64,000 nt of DNA from Micromonospora coxensis (GCF_900090295.1 NZ_LT607753.1:3100001-3164000), one strand, 5' to 3'. Counted from the first letter of the stretch, positions 30,963 through 40,538 are shown. Translations and numbers: made by a program. Notes: generated by a model not told the origin, from the letters alone.

Positions 30963-32162
30963 TCAGCGGGCCGGCAGGATCCGCCCGGTCACCTCGCCCA
31001 GGGCGATCGTGGTGCCGTCGGGGCCGGGGGCGGTGGCCCGGACGGTGACCGTGTCGCCGTCCTCCAGGAAGGTGCGGGTCTCGCCGCCGCCGACCTTGAC
31101 CGGCTCGGTCCCACCCCAGGTCAGCTCCAGGAACGAGCCGACCTGGTGGCGCTGGGGGCCGGAGACGGTGCCGGAGGCGTAGAGGTCACCGGTCCGCAGC
31201 GAGGCGCCGTTGACGGTGAGGTGGGCGAGCTGTTGGGCGGGCGTCCAGTACATGGTGGCGAAGGGCGGCTCGGCCACCCGCTCGCCGTTCCACTCCACCT
31301 CCATCCGCAGGTCGAGCCCCAGGTGCGGGGTGTCGCGCAGGTACTCCTGGACCGGCGGGTCCTGCTCCGGGGCCGGCACGAACGCGTCGGCGAGCGCGTC
31401 GAGCGGAGTCACCCAGGCCGACACCGAGGTGGCGAAGGACTTGCCGAGGAACGGCCCGAGGGGCTGGTACTCCCACGCCTGGATGTCCCGGGCGGACCAG
31501 TCGTTGACCAGCACCACCCCGAAGACGTGGTCGGCGAAGTCGGCCGCGGCCACCCGGTCGCCGAGCGCGCTCGGCAGGCCGACCACGAAGCCGACCTCCG
31601 CCTCGATGTCGAGGCGTACCGAGGGGCCGAAGGCCGGGCCCTGCGGGGTGGCCCGCTGCCCGGTGGGACGGACGACCGGGGCGCCGGAGACGACCACGGT
31701 GCCGGCCCGGCCGTGGTAGCCGATCGGCAGGTGCTTCCAGTTCGGCAGCAGCGGCGGCTGGCCGGGGCGGAAGATCTGGCCCACGTTCGAGGCGTGGTGC
31801 TCCGAGGAGTAGAAGTCGACGTAGTCGGCGACGTCGAACGGGAGCAGCAGCTCCACCTCGTCGAGCGGCACCAGCAGCGGCTGCACGTCCGTCCGGTGCG
31901 CGGGGTCGCTGAGCAGCTCGACGATCCGCTGCCGTACCGCCGTCCACTGCGGACGCCCCAGCGCCATGAAGTCGTTGAGGGTGGGGCGGCCCAGGGTGCC
32001 GGCCGCGAGGACCAGCCCGGCCTGCTCCGCACCGGCCAGGTCGAGCACGTGCTCGGCGATGCGTACGCCGATCCGGGGCTCGCGTCCGTCGTGGCGGAAC
32101 ACCCCGTACGGCAGGTTGGTCACCCCGTACGGCGAACCGTCCGCACCTGCCACCCAGCTCAT
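30963..32162 (-). CDS. fahA: fumarylacetoacetase
   Basis: This 399-residue hydrolase splits fumarylacetoacetate into fumarate and acetoacetate, the last step of tyrosine degradation. It has the N-terminal SH3-like domain and the FAH C-terminal domain. The metal and active-site residues are in VDFYSSEHHASNVGQIFRP, LDIEAEVGFVVGLP (the E-x-E pair) and VVLVNDWSARDIQAWEY. TGDLYASGTVSG is the family tail motif. The length equals that of bacterial and mammalian FAH. It lies 67 bp downstream of the 283-aa gene on the same strand, probably in one operon. Confidence 0.95.
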   Translation of the reverse strand: MSWVAGADGSPYGVTNLPYGVFRHDGREPRIGVRIAEHVLDLAGAEQAGLVLAAGTLGRPTLNDFMALGRPQWTAVRQRIVELLSDPAHRTDVQPLLVPLDEVELLLPFDVADYVDFYSSEHHASNVGQIFRPGQPPLLPNWKHLPIGYHGRAGTVVVSGAPVVRPTGQRATPQGPAFGPSVRLDIEAEVGFVVGLPSALGDRVAAADFADHVFGVVLVNDWSARDIQAWEYQPLGPFLGKSFATSVSAWVTPLDALADAFVPAPEQDPPVQEYLRDTPHLGLDLRMEVEWNGERVAEPPFATMYWTPAQQLAHLTVNGASLRTGDLYASGTVSGPQRHQVGSFLELTWGGTEPVKVGGGETRTFLEDGDTVTVRATAPGPDGTTIALGEVTGRILPAR

Positions 32163-32229
32163 GCCGACACTCCGCTCCGCTGCGTGCCGCCGTGAGGCGC
32201 CACGGCACTGCACCCGATGGTTCGCTCGC

Positions 32230-33081
32230 TCATCCCTCGTACCCCCCGTTCACCAGCCCCAGCCGGATCAGATCGGTCAGTGGATCCCGCACGCTGCACG
32301 AGCCGAAGCCGACCCAGAGCGGTCGCGGGTCGTCGCGCCGGGAGCGGACCCGCTCGACCAGCGGCAGCGGGTCGGTCGCGGCGAGCAGCGCGGCGACCTC
32401 GTCCACCTCGGCGCCCTCGGTGGCGGCCAGGGTGGCGGCGAGCACGTTGCCGAAGCCGTGGTGGGTGAAGCCGGTCTCCGGGTCGAGGTGGCGCAGCGCG
32501 TGGTGCAGCCCGGCGGTCAGCTTGAACGGCAGCTCCCGGTCGCGGCAGGCGCAGATGACGGCGGCCAGCTCCACCGGGGTGGGGAACAGCTCGGCGGCCA
32601 GCCCGCCGGTGCGGAACTTGGCGGCGACCGGCACCCCGGCGGCCCGTGCGGCGGCGACGGTGTCCAGCGCGCCCAGCAGGCCGAAGGTGAGCGGGATCTC
32701 GGCGTACACGTCGAGGCCCCACGACTCGGCGAGGGTGAGCAGCGCGGCGAGCCCGGGCTGCGGGTCCTCGCCGCGCCGGGCGACCGCCACCTCGACCTGC
32801 CGGACGGTGATCCGGTCCTCGGCGAGCAGGGACAGCGCGGCGGGCAGCCCGTCGACGCCGGTGTCGCCGATCAGCCCGACGACTCCGCCGGCCATCCCGT
32901 GCAGCGCGTCGTCGTCGACGGCGGAGGCGGGGACCAGCAGCGGGCCGACCAGCTCGGCGTACCAGGCGGCGCGGTGACCGCGGTGGGCGGCGACCGCGTC
33001 GGGCAGCGACGCGCTGCCGGGCGGGAAGACGGCGGCGTCGTCGACCAGGCCGGTGAAGAGGTGGGGGACGTGCGTTGACAC
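32230..33081 (-). CDS. conserved protein of unknown function in the homogentisate locus
   Basis: This 283-residue soluble protein sits between fahA and hmgA. It is built of repeated beta-alpha units that look like a TIM barrel or similar (VYAEIPLTFGLLGALD, VPVAAKFRTGGLAAELFP, LPFKLTAGLHHALRH, TGFTHHGFGNVLAA). Possible catalytic residues are Lys in AAKFRTGG and PFKLTAG and the HH pairs. It shares an operon with fahA and a promoter region with hmgA. No maleylacetoacetate isomerase is seen in the window, so an isomerase role is a testable guess. I do not recognise the family. The start is a GTG at 33079-33081. Confidence 0.75.
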   Translation of the reverse strand: MSTHVPHLFTGLVDDAAVFPPGSASLPDAVAAHRGHRAAWYAELVGPLLVPASAVDDDALHGMAGGVVGLIGDTGVDGLPAALSLLAEDRITVRQVEVAVARRGEDPQPGLAALLTLAESWGLDVYAEIPLTFGLLGALDTVAAARAAGVPVAAKFRTGGLAAELFPTPVELAAVICACRDRELPFKLTAGLHHALRHLDPETGFTHHGFGNVLAATLAATEGAEVDEVAALLAATDPLPLVERVRSRRDDPRPLWVGFGSCSVRDPLTDLIRLGLVNGGYEG

Positions 33082-33121
33082 GAGACAAGAATCTACGGGA
33101 CGCTACAAGGAACGGACAACA

Positions 33122-33140
33122 GCGTCCGATTATCGGACGC
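33122..33140. promoter_or_regulatory. perfect 19-bp palindrome, candidate operator for hmgA and the divergent operon
   Basis: GCGTCCGAT-T-ATCGGACGC is a perfect 9+1+9 palindrome. It lies midway in the 94-bp gap between the divergent starts at 33081 and 33176, 36 bp before the hmgA ATG. A dimeric repressor (TetR, MarR or IclR type) is the likely binder; none is encoded next to it. Confidence 0.6.
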
Positions 33141-33175
33141 GCTCGGCCGGTGAACGGGACATAACGGGAGGCGAC

Positions 33176-34342
33176 ATGCCGTACTACCGCAGCGTCGGCG
33201 AGGTGCCCCGCAAGCGGCACACCCAGTTCCGGCAGCCCGACGGCAGCCTGTACGCCGAGGAGCTGATGGGCCAGGAGGGGTTCTCCTCCGACTCGTCCCT
33301 GCTCTACCACCGGCACGCGCCCACCGCGATCGTCGCCGCCGAGGAGTTCACCCCGCCCGCGTACACCCGGGTCCCGAACCTCCCCCTCAAGCCGCGCCAC
33401 CTGCGCACCCACAAGCTCGACGGCGCCGGCGCCGACCCGATCCTCGGCCGGCGCTACCTGCTCGCCAACGACGACGTCCGGATCGCGTACGTGCTGGCCG
33501 ACCGGCCGTCCCCGCTGTACCGCAACGCCACCGGCGACGAGTGCCTGTACGTCGAGGCCGGCACGCTGCGGGTCGAGTCCACCTTCGGCGTGCTCGACGC
33601 GGTCGCCGGCGACTACGTGATCATTCCGACCTCGACCGTGCACCGGCTCGTACCGACCGGCGACTCCCCCACCCGGCTGCTCGCCGTCGAGGCCAACGGG
33701 CACATCGGCCCGCCCAAGCGCTACCTCTCGGTGCGCGGGCAGTTCCTGGAGCACGCGCCGTACTGCGAGCGGGACGTCCGGGGACCGGACGCGCCGCTGC
33801 TGGTCGACGACACCGACGTCGAGGTGCTGGTCCGCCACCGTCGCGGCTGGACGAGGCACGTGTACGCCCACCACCCGTTCGACGTGGTCGGCTGGGACGG
33901 GCACATGTACCCGTGGGCGTTCTCCATCCACGACTTCGAGCCGATCACAGGCCGGATCCACCAGCCGCCGCCGGTGCACCAGACCTTCCAGGGCCCGAAC
34001 TTCGTGATCTGTTCGTTCGTGCCGCGCAAGGTGGACTACCACCCGGACGCCATCCCGGTGCCGTACAACCACCACAACGTCGACTCCGACGAGATGCTCT
34101 TCTACACCGGCGGCAACTACGAGGCCCGGCGCGGCTCCGGCATCGAGCAGGGCTCGATCTCGCTGCACCCGTCCGGCTTCACCCACGGGCCGCAGCCGGG
34201 CGCGGCGGAGCGCTCCATCGGGGTGGACTTCTTCGACGAGCTGGCCGTCATGGTGGACACCTTCCGGCCGCTGGACCTCTGCGACGCGGCGACGGAGTGC
34301 GAGGACGACGGGTACGCCTGGACCTGGGCCCGCCGCCCCTAG
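33176..34342 (+). CDS. hmgA: homogentisate 1,2-dioxygenase
   Basis: This 388-residue iron dioxygenase opens the homogentisate ring to maleylacetoacetate. The C-terminal half carries the metal ligands in NHHNVDSDEMLFYTGGNYE and HPSGFTHGPQPGA. The N-terminal half has the cupin-like strands YVLADRPSPLYRNATGDECLYVEAG. Its length is shorter than the roughly 430 residues of the proteobacterial and human enzymes, as usual for the actinobacterial form. GGGAGGCGAC precedes the ATG. It is expressed from a promoter region holding a perfect palindrome shared with the divergent operon. Confidence 0.94.
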   Translation: MPYYRSVGEVPRKRHTQFRQPDGSLYAEELMGQEGFSSDSSLLYHRHAPTAIVAAEEFTPPAYTRVPNLPLKPRHLRTHKLDGAGADPILGRRYLLANDDVRIAYVLADRPSPLYRNATGDECLYVEAGTLRVESTFGVLDAVAGDYVIIPTSTVHRLVPTGDSPTRLLAVEANGHIGPPKRYLSVRGQFLEHAPYCERDVRGPDAPLLVDDTDVEVLVRHRRGWTRHVYAHHPFDVVGWDGHMYPWAFSIHDFEPITGRIHQPPPVHQTFQGPNFVICSFVPRKVDYHPDAIPVPYNHHNVDSDEMLFYTGGNYEARRGSGIEQGSISLHPSGFTHGPQPGAAERSIGVDFFDELAVMVDTFRPLDLCDAATECEDDGYAWTWARRP

Positions 34343-34351
34343 GACGTCGGG

Positions 34352-34429
34352 CCCCGGCGGCACCCCTGGCGAGGCGGCCCCGGCGGCATCCCTGGCGAGG
34401 CGGCCCGGACGGCATCCCTGGCGAGGCGG
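34352..34429. repeat. 26-bp tandem repeat between convergent genes
   Basis: Three consecutive 26-bp units of the form CCCCGGCGGCATCCCTGGCG plus AGGCGG occur at 34352, 34378 and 34404 with one to three differences. A partial fourth copy extends to about 34442. It is non-coding, between the hmgA stop and the convergent TPR gene. Confidence 0.8.
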
Positions 34430-34445
34430 CCCGGTCGGCGGGCCG

Positions 34446-35438
34446 TCAGCGGAACAGGCGGCTGAACAGGGTCAGGCCGGCGGCGGTGACCACGGCGATC
34501 GCGGCGACCAGCGGCCACGGCGTGCCGACCAGCGCGTGCAGCAGGATCAGCAGCGGTCCCGCCAGCACCGCGCGGATCGCCAGCGCCATCGCCCGGTCGG
34601 TGCGCCGCAGCTCGGGCAGGACCTCCTGCCGCAGCCCGGGCACCCGCGCGGCGAGCCGCCAGAGGGCCAGTCCGACCGCGCCGGCCACCAGCACCGCGAC
34701 GACCCGGGAGAGCCCACCGGCCAGGGCGACCAGGAGACTGCCGACCGCCGTCCAGGCCCCGCCGGCCAGGACCAGCCGCCGGACACCTTCCTCCACGGGC
34801 AGCGCCGCCGCCCGCGTCGGCTCCACCGTGGCCAGCTCGGAGACCCGTTCCAGCGCCTCGGCCCAGCGCCGGCGTTCCCAGCGGATCACACCCGGGTCGC
34901 GCCCGGCCTCGGCCAGCCCCGGGTCGAGCCGCAGCGCCTCCCGGTAGGCGCGCTCGGCGAGGTCGAACAGGTGCAGCCGGGCCGCGACCAGGGCCAGCAC
35001 CAGGTGCGCCTGCGGCTCGTCGAGCGCCAGCTCCACCCCGCGCCACGCCGCGTGCAGCGCCGGCTGCCCGTTGCGCGCCTCGGCCAGGATCCCGGCGGCG
35101 GCCCGCTGGGCGTACGGGTCGGCCGGCGCCATGCCGAGGATCCGGTCGGCGGTGGCCGCCGCCTCGGCGTACCGCTCCAGGTCGGTGAGGGCGAAGGCGC
35201 GCGCCACCAGGGGTGCGACCGCGTCCGGCGCGGCGGCCGACGCGGAGTCGGCGGCGGCGAGCGCCTCGGCGGGACGCCCCGCCGCCAGGTGCACCCGGGC
35301 CAGCAGGGTCAGCACGGCCGGGTCACCAGGGGTGGCGGGACCGGACGTCAGCTCTTCGACGGCCTCGTCGTACCGGCCCAGCTCGGCGAGGAGTTGCGCG
35401 CGGTGGAACGGGCCGTCCGCGTCGTCGTCGGCGGTCAC
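34446..35438 (-). CDS. tetratricopeptide-repeat protein with C-terminal membrane helices
   Basis: This 330-residue protein has about five TPR units in residues 10-200 ([87 protein letters not shown]). Hydrophobic segments follow ([47 protein letters not shown]). It probably docks partner proteins to the membrane. The GTG overlaps the ispF stop by 4 bp, so it is the last gene of the carD-ispD-ispF string. Its partner is unknown. Confidence 0.85.
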   Translation of the reverse strand: MTADDDADGPFHRAQLLAELGRYDEAVEELTSGPATPGDPAVLTLLARVHLAAGRPAEALAAADSASAAAPDAVAPLVARAFALTDLERYAEAAATADRILGMAPADPYAQRAAAGILAEARNGQPALHAAWRGVELALDEPQAHLVLALVAARLHLFDLAERAYREALRLDPGLAEAGRDPGVIRWERRRWAEALERVSELATVEPTRAAALPVEEGVRRLVLAGGAWTAVGSLLVALAGGLSRVVAVLVAGAVGLALWRLAARVPGLRQEVLPELRRTDRAMALAIRAVLAGPLLILLHALVGTPWPLVAAIAVVTAAGLTLFSRLFR

Positions 35439-35920
35439 CGGGCGGCCGGAGCCTCGTACACCAGGGCCACCGCGATGCCGGCGAGCCCCTCGCCGCGCCC
35501 GGTGAAGCCGAGCCCGTCGCTGGTGGCGGCGGTGACCGTGACCGGCGCGCCGACCGCGTCGGAGAGCACCCGCTGCGCCTCCGCGCGGCGTGGCCCGATC
35601 TTGGGCCGGTTGCCGACCACCTGGACCGAGACGTTGCCGATGGCGAAGCCGGCCGCCCGGACCCGCCGGGCCGACTCGGTCAGCAGGGCCACCCCGGACG
35701 CGCCCGCCCACTCCGGCTGGTCCACCCCGAAGTTCGCGCCGAGGTCGCCGAGACCGGCGGCGGAGAGCAGCGCGTTGCAGGCCGCGTGGGCCACCACGTC
35801 GGCGTCGGAGTGACCGGCGAGACCGTCCTGGTCGGGCCAGTGCAGCCCGGCCAGCCAGCAGGGCCGACCGGCGGCGAAGGCGTGGATGTCGGTGCCGACG
35901 GCGACCCGAGGAACGATCAT
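35435..35920 (-). CDS. ispF: 2-C-methyl-D-erythritol 2,4-cyclodiphosphate synthase
   Basis: This 161-residue MEP-pathway enzyme makes the cyclodiphosphate on the way to isopentenyl diphosphate. The metal-binding residues are in VGTDIHAF and [11 protein letters not shown], and the C-terminal signature is [16 protein letters not shown]. It follows ispD on the same strand with a 16-bp gap and overlaps the TPR gene downstream. The isoprenoid supply could feed the UbiA-type prenyltransferase encoded at 41384, though this is only a general link. Confidence 0.96.
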   Translation of the reverse strand: MIVPRVAVGTDIHAFAAGRPCWLAGLHWPDQDGLAGHSDADVVAHAACNALLSAAGLGDLGANFGVDQPEWAGASGVALLTESARRVRAAGFAIGNVSVQVVGNRPKIGPRRAEAQRVLSDAVGAPVTVTAATSDGLGFTGRGEGLAGIAVALVYEAPAAR

Positions 35921-35936
35921 GACCCGAGGGTACGCG

Positions 35937-36632
35937 TCAGTGGCCGGTGGCCAGCAGGTGCTCGGCGAGCGCCAGGTCGAACGGGCGGGTGACCTTGAGC
36001 GCGTACTCCGAGCCGGGCACGCACCGGACCGGCACCCCCTGCTTCTCGACCAGGCCGGCGTCGTCGGTGAGCGGATCACCGGCGGCGGCGTGCGCGGCGG
36101 TCAGCACCGCCCGGCGGAACCCCTGCGGAGTCTGCACCGCGCGCAGCGCGGAGCGATCGACCGTGCCGAGGACGACCTCGTCGGCCCCGACCTCCTTGAC
36201 GGTGTCGACCACGGGGAGCACCGGGATCACCGCGTCGTCGCCGGCCCGGACCGCCGCGGCCACCGACTCGACCAGCTCGGGCGGGGTGAGCGCCCGGGCC
36301 GCGTCGTGCACCAGGACGATCTGCGGCCCCGGCGGGACGACCGCCAGGGCGGCGGCCACGGACGCCTGCCGCTCCGCGCCGCCCGGCACCACGACGACCG
36401 GCGCCACCGGGGCCAGCAGCTCCCGCACGGCGTCCACCTCGGCCGCCGGGGCGGCCACCACGATGGTGTGCACCGACGGGGCCGCCGCGATCCGGCGCAC
36501 GGCGTGCACCAGCAGCGGTTCACCGCCGAGCAGGCGCAGCGCCTTCGGCGCGCCCGGGCCGAGGCGTACCCCGGCACCGGCAGCAGGAACGAGGACCGCG
36601 ACGTCACCGCGCGGATTGAGCTGCGCGGTCAC
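35937..36632 (-). CDS. ispD: 2-C-methyl-D-erythritol 4-phosphate cytidylyltransferase
   Basis: This 231-residue nucleotidyltransferase activates MEP with CTP. It has the CTP-binding loop [51 protein letters not shown], and the C-terminal [35 protein letters not shown]. The start is GTG at 36630-36632. It lies 54 bp downstream of carD and directly upstream of ispF. The carD-ispD-ispF order is common in actinobacteria. Confidence 0.96.
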   Translation of the reverse strand: MTAQLNPRGDVAVLVPAAGAGVRLGPGAPKALRLLGGEPLLVHAVRRIAAAPSVHTIVVAAPAAEVDAVRELLAPVAPVVVVPGGAERQASVAAALAVVPPGPQIVLVHDAARALTPPELVESVAAAVRAGDDAVIPVLPVVDTVKEVGADEVVLGTVDRSALRAVQTPQGFRRAVLTAAHAAAGDPLTDDAGLVEKQGVPVRCVPGSEYALKVTRPFDLALAEHLLATGH

Positions 36633-36686
36633 GTCGCGGTCCTCGGATTTCTTCGCTGCGGGGTGGGTACGACGATGCCGTGGGAA

Positions 36687-37172
36687 TCAGGCTTCGGTCA
36701 GCACCTTGTCGAGCAGCGTCTCCGCCTCGTCCTTGGTGCTCTTCTCGGCCAGCGCGACCTCGCCGACGAGAATGTCGCGGGCCTTGGCGAGCATGCGCTT
36801 CTCACCCGCGGACAGGCCCCGCTCCCGCTCCCGGCGCCACAGGTCGCGGACGACCTCGGCCACCTTCAGCGGGTTGCCGGAGGCCAGCTTCTCCAGATTC
36901 GCCTTGTAACGCCGCGACCAGTTGGTCGGCTCCTCGGTGTGCGGTGCACGGAGCACGTCGAAGACCTTGCCGAGGCCCTCTTCGCCGACCACCTCGCGCA
37001 CACCCACGATCTCGGCGTTCTCGGCGGGCACCCGGACCGTCAGGTCACCCTGCGCGACCCTCAGGACGAGATACTGCTTGGGCTCGCCCTTGATGACCCG
37101 AGTCTCGATTGCCTCGATGAGTGCGGCCCCGTGGTGGGGGTAAACAACGGTCTCGCCGACACTGAAAACCAT
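36687..37172 (-). CDS. carD: CarD-family RNA-polymerase-binding regulator
   Basis: This 161-residue protein has an N-terminal RNAP-interaction (Tudor-like) domain, [21 protein letters not shown] to LTVRVP. The C-terminal helical DNA-binding domain carries the conserved Trp in [17 protein letters not shown]. CarD stabilises open promoter complexes and is essential in mycobacteria. GAAAGGGG precedes the ATG. It heads the ispD-ispF unit and is divergent from a membrane-protein gene. Confidence 0.97.
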   Translation of the reverse strand: MVFSVGETVVYPHHGAALIEAIETRVIKGEPKQYLVLRVAQGDLTVRVPAENAEIVGVREVVGEEGLGKVFDVLRAPHTEEPTNWSRRYKANLEKLASGNPLKVAEVVRDLWRRERERGLSAGEKRMLAKARDILVGEVALAEKSTKDEAETLLDKVLTEA

Positions 37173-37499
37173 AGGTTCGAAACCCCTTTCGCTGTGTCTA
37201 GGGTAACACGCTCAGGCACCGATGTCCCACCGCTGTCCTGACCGTTGGCGCAGCTCAGGGGGCCTGTGAGAGGTCTTTCTTCAGCTTGACAGGCGGTCAA
37301 ACCGATGGTTCGAACACGCTCCGTGACTGACAGATGACAACCCGGTAAGGGTGATCGGAGCGTGGATTTCCGAGGCCGTGCGCATCTCCCATGGTATCGC
37401 GGTCCCGGCTCACGCGCCCAGGTCTGGCGGGACGAGGGCCGGTGGGGGACGCTGGAGGTTCACCGCCGTCCGCTCGCGAGCCGCTTCCCTGGGGGTCCG
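37173..37499 (-). promoter_or_regulatory. carD promoter region and divergent intergenic stretch
   Basis: No gene is seen in this 327-bp gap. On the minus strand TACCCT (37200-37205) is preceded after 17 bp by GGGACA (37223-37228), a fair sigma-70-like promoter for carD about 28 bp from its ATG. On the plus strand TTGACA occurs at 37286-37291, without a convincing -10. Confidence 0.35.
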
Positions 37500-38204
37500 A
37501 TGGGCATGCCTGACGCAGAGGGCCACGGCCCACCCGAAGGACTGCCCGACCTGCCCCCGGAGTGGGGCCGGGTGGTCGTCCCGGACGACGCCTCCGCGCT
37601 CGCCGAGGAGGCCGCCCAGCTCCGCCGGGAGCTGCGCCGACGGTCCACCCCGACCCGCCGGCTCCGGCCCCCGCTGCACCTGCCGGTGGTGATCCTGCTG
37701 GTCGCGCTCCTCACCACCATCGCCGGCCTGGCGGCCGTGACCTGGCCCCGGTCGCCCCGGAGCCCGGACCGACCCACCGTGCTGCCGTACCCGTCGTCGT
37801 CCGAGCCGCCCGTGCTGACCGGCCGGCCGCTGCCGGCGCTCGACCTCGTCGACGTCGACGAGACACCGGTGCCGCTGCGCGGCCTGCTCCCCGCGATGAT
37901 CATCCTGGTGGACGCCTGCGTCTGCGCCGAAGAGGTCGCCGCGGTCGCCGCCGTCGCGCCCGAGGGGGTCTCCGTCGTCACGGTGACCGGCGGCCGTACC
38001 GTGGCCTCCACCCCGGCCGCCGGCGGCCCGGTCACCGCCCTCGCCGACCCGGCCGGTGGCCTGCGCGCCGCGCTGCGCCTGTCGCCCCGCCCCGACACCG
38101 CCGTCGCGCTGCTGGTCGACCGGAACGGCACGGTGGTGCGCGTGCTGCCCGCCCTGAGCGCCGCCGACGACTACCGCGCCGACCTCACCCGCCTCGCCGC
38201 CTGA
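37500..38204 (+). CDS. single-pass membrane protein, thioredoxin-like ectodomain possible
   Basis: This 234-residue protein has a charged cytoplasmic N-terminus (about 60 residues), one membrane helix (PVVILLVALLTTIAGLAAVTW) and an extracytoplasmic domain. The ectodomain segment PLPALDLVDVDETPVPLRGLLPAMIILVDACVCAEEVAAV resembles the start of a peroxiredoxin/thioredoxin-like fold, with CVC in place of CxxC. TAVALLVDRNGTVVRVLPAL fits the later strands. Redox function is unproven. The ATG at 37500 follows GGGGGTCC. It is divergent from carD. Confidence 0.7.
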   Translation: MGMPDAEGHGPPEGLPDLPPEWGRVVVPDDASALAEEAAQLRRELRRRSTPTRRLRPPLHLPVVILLVALLTTIAGLAAVTWPRSPRSPDRPTVLPYPSSSEPPVLTGRPLPALDLVDVDETPVPLRGLLPAMIILVDACVCAEEVAAVAAVAPEGVSVVTVTGGRTVASTPAAGGPVTALADPAGGLRAALRLSPRPDTAVALLVDRNGTVVRVLPALSAADDYRADLTRLAA

Positions 38205-38286
38205 CCTTCTCCTCGCCCGGCCCGCCGCCGCGCCCACCCCGGCACCGACCGGGCGGGCACGGCGGCCGGCGGGGCGGACCGGTGGG

Positions 38287-39336
38287 TCAGGGGTGGTCGA
38301 GCAGAGCGGCGTAGAGGGTCAGGCCGGGGCCGAAGGCGAGCATCACGACCCGTCGCGGCGGCGCCGGAGCCCGCAGCAGCCGGTCCAGGATCAACAGCAC
38401 CGTCGGGGACGAGCAGTTGCCGTGCTCGTCCAGGACGGCCCGCGAGGCGGCCAGCCCCTCCGGCGGCAGGGCCAGCTCCCGCTCCACCACGTTGAGGATG
38501 CGCGGACCGCCCGGGTGGACCGCCCAGCCGTCCACCTCGGCGATGCTCGTGCCGTGCCGGGCCAGCAGGTCGTCGACCAGGCCCCGGACGTGGGTGGAGA
38601 GCACCTGCGGCACCTTCGGTGACAGGCCCATCCGGAAGCCGGTGTCGGTCACGTCCCAGGTCATGTGGTCGGCGGTGGAGGTGTCGGTGACCGAGGTGAC
38701 CTCCCGCACCCGGTACCCGCCGGCCGCACCCGGCACGATCACGGCGGCGACCGCGGCGTCGGAGAAGAGCGCGTGCGAGACGATCTGCTGGGTGTCCATC
38801 CTGGCCGTGGCCGGCTGGATGTGCAGGCTGGTCAACTCGGCGCAGAGCAGCAGCGCCGGGCGCCCCCGCGCGGTGACGAAGTCGCTCGCCGCGCCCAGCC
38901 CCGGCAGGGCCGCGTAACAACCCATGTGGCCGACGAACATCCGCTGCGTGTCCGGGGCCATGCCGAGGTCCCGGGCGAGCAGGATGTCCAGCCCCGGGGT
39001 GGCGTACCCGGTGCAGGAGCAGACGACGAAGAGGCCGACGTCCCCGGCGTCCAGGCCCGCGGCGGTCAACGCCCGACCCACCGCCTCCTTGCCCAGCGGC
39101 AGCGCCTCGACCTGGTAACGCCGCATCCGGCGCTCGGTCGGCCAGTCCGAGACGTCCTCCAGGAGCGGGTTGACCGCCGCCTGCCGCCGGGACACCCCGG
39201 AGTTGGCGAAGATCCGCTCGGCCAGCGCGCGGGTGGTGCCCGAGAAGTGTCGGGAGAAGAAGCCCTCCCAGAGTTCGTCCTGCGCGGCGGCCGGCGGTTG
39301 CGCCGTACCGAGACCCGCGACCACTGGCACGGCCAT
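38287..39336 (-). CDS. type III polyketide synthase (chalcone-synthase-like)
   Basis: This 349-residue homodimeric PKS extends an acyl-CoA starter with malonyl-CoA. The triad is Cys140 (FVGHMGCYAALPG), His274 (WAVHPGGPR) and Asn307 (DEHGNCSSPTV). The C-terminal FGPGLTLYAALL matches the family GFGPG loop. It is the first of a compact cluster with an acyl-CoA dehydrogenase-like gene and a methyltransferase on the same strand and a UbiA prenyltransferase divergent. That gene set resembles the Actinoplanes missouriensis cluster for prenylated alkyl-methoxyhydroquinones, so an alkylresorcinol- or alkylquinol-type product is plausible. Confidence 0.93.
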   Translation of the reverse strand: MAVPVVAGLGTAQPPAAAQDELWEGFFSRHFSGTTRALAERIFANSGVSRRQAAVNPLLEDVSDWPTERRMRRYQVEALPLGKEAVGRALTAAGLDAGDVGLFVVCSCTGYATPGLDILLARDLGMAPDTQRMFVGHMGCYAALPGLGAASDFVTARGRPALLLCAELTSLHIQPATARMDTQQIVSHALFSDAAVAAVIVPGAAGGYRVREVTSVTDTSTADHMTWDVTDTGFRMGLSPKVPQVLSTHVRGLVDDLLARHGTSIAEVDGWAVHPGGPRILNVVERELALPPEGLAASRAVLDEHGNCSSPTVLLILDRLLRAPAPPRRVVMLAFGPGLTLYAALLDHP

Positions 39337-39371
39337 GTCCCCCACCTCTCGTCCGGTGCTGCCTGCCCGCC

Positions 39372-40538
39372 CTACCAACGAGGAGCCGATCCGTCCCGGT
39401 CCGGGTCACCACCCAGCACCGCCACACCCAGCCAGTCGGCGCAGACGTCCGAGGTGGCCGGGTGCAGCGAGCCGCACCGGGCGTCCCGGTACAGCCGCTC
39501 CAGGGGATGGCCCCGCCGGGTCGCCGAGGTGCCGGCCGCCTCCAGCACCGAGGCGGCCACGTCGGCCGCGGTCGTGCCGGCCAGCAGCTTGGCCCGCCAC
39601 ACCCAGCGGTTGGTCTCGGCGTCGCCGGGGGCGTCGTCGACCCGGCGGGCCGCCTCGGCCACCACCAGGCCGGCCGCCGCCACCGCGGCGTCGGCCCGGC
39701 CCAGCCGCGCCCGTACCGCCGGCAGGTCGGCGAGGCTGCGCGCGTTCAGGTGCTCGACGGCGGCGTCGACCGCCGCCCGGGCCACCCCGACGTAGACGGC
39801 GGCGTAGCTGGCCACCAGCCAGTGCGGCATCAGCTGGGCGACCACCAGGGCCAGCCCCTCCACGCCGCCGAGCAGTCGGTCGGCCGGGACGGTGACGTCC
39901 AGGTGCAGGTCGTGCGAGGAGGTGGCGCGCATGCCGAGCGAGTCCCAGGTCGGCTCGACGGCCAGCCCCTCGCCGGCCGGGACCAGGAACTGCGAGACGG
40001 TCGACTGGTCGGCGGCGCTGCGGGCGGCCACCAGGTAGCCGTCGGCGTGCCCGGCGCCGGAGCAGAACGTCTTCGCGCCCTTGATCCGCCACCCGCCGTC
40101 GACCGGCTCGTAGACCGTGCTCAGCTGGGACAGCCGGGCGCCCGCGCCGCGTTCGCTCATCGCCACCGCGTACCAGGAGCCCTCGGCCGCCGCGCGGAGC
40201 AGGCGGTCCCGGGCGGCCAGCGCCTCCTCCGGTACGCCCAGCGCCTCGGCCAACTCCTCGGTGACCGCGCCCAGCGCGCCGGTGACCGAGGCGTGCATGT
40301 TGAACACCAGCGCGGTCGCGCCGTTGCCCCGGGCCAGTTCGGTAGCGACCGCCGCGTACTCGGCGAAGGTCGCCCCCATCCCGCCCAGCTCCCGGGGGAC
40401 CATCAGCCCGAACAGCCCGGCCTCGCGCAGGTCGGCGAAGTCGTCGACCGGGAACGAGCCGTCCCGGTCGTGCTGCGCGGCCCGCGCGGCGAACCGCGGG
40501 GCCAACCGGCGGGCAGCCTCCAGCGCGTGCACCGTCAT
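39372..40538 (-). CDS. acyl-CoA dehydrogenase-family flavoprotein
   Basis: This 388-residue protein has the ACAD fold: an N-terminal helical domain (FADLREAGLFGLMVPRELGGMGA), the FAD-binding strand region (YAVAMSERGAGARLSQLSTV, GGWRIKGAKTFCSGAGHADGYLV), and a C-terminal helical domain. The usual catalytic Glu region is not obvious, so it may be an oxidase- or monooxygenase-like (HsaA/DszC-type) member. It lies 35 bp upstream of the type III PKS. It could make the acyl starter or hydroxylate the aromatic ring; neither is proven. Confidence 0.88.
   Translation of the reverse strand: MTVHALEAARRLAPRFAARAAQHDRDGSFPVDDFADLREAGLFGLMVPRELGGMGATFAEYAAVATELARGNGATALVFNMHASVTGALGAVTEELAEALGVPEEALAARDRLLRAAAEGSWYAVAMSERGAGARLSQLSTVYEPVDGGWRIKGAKTFCSGAGHADGYLVAARSAADQSTVSQFLVPAGEGLAVEPTWDSLGMRATSSHDLHLDVTVPADRLLGGVEGLALVVAQLMPHWLVASYAAVYVGVARAAVDAAVEHLNARSLADLPAVRARLGRADAAVAAAGLVVAEAARRVDDAPGDAETNRWVWRAKLLAGTTAADVAASVLEAAGTSATRRGHPLERLYRDARCGSLHPATSDVCADWLGVAVLGGDPDRDGSAPRW

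Noticed and set aside
37286..37291. TTGACA as a strong promoter for the membrane protein at 37500
   Set aside because: No matching -10 element lies 16-18 bp downstream, and the distance to the gene is long.
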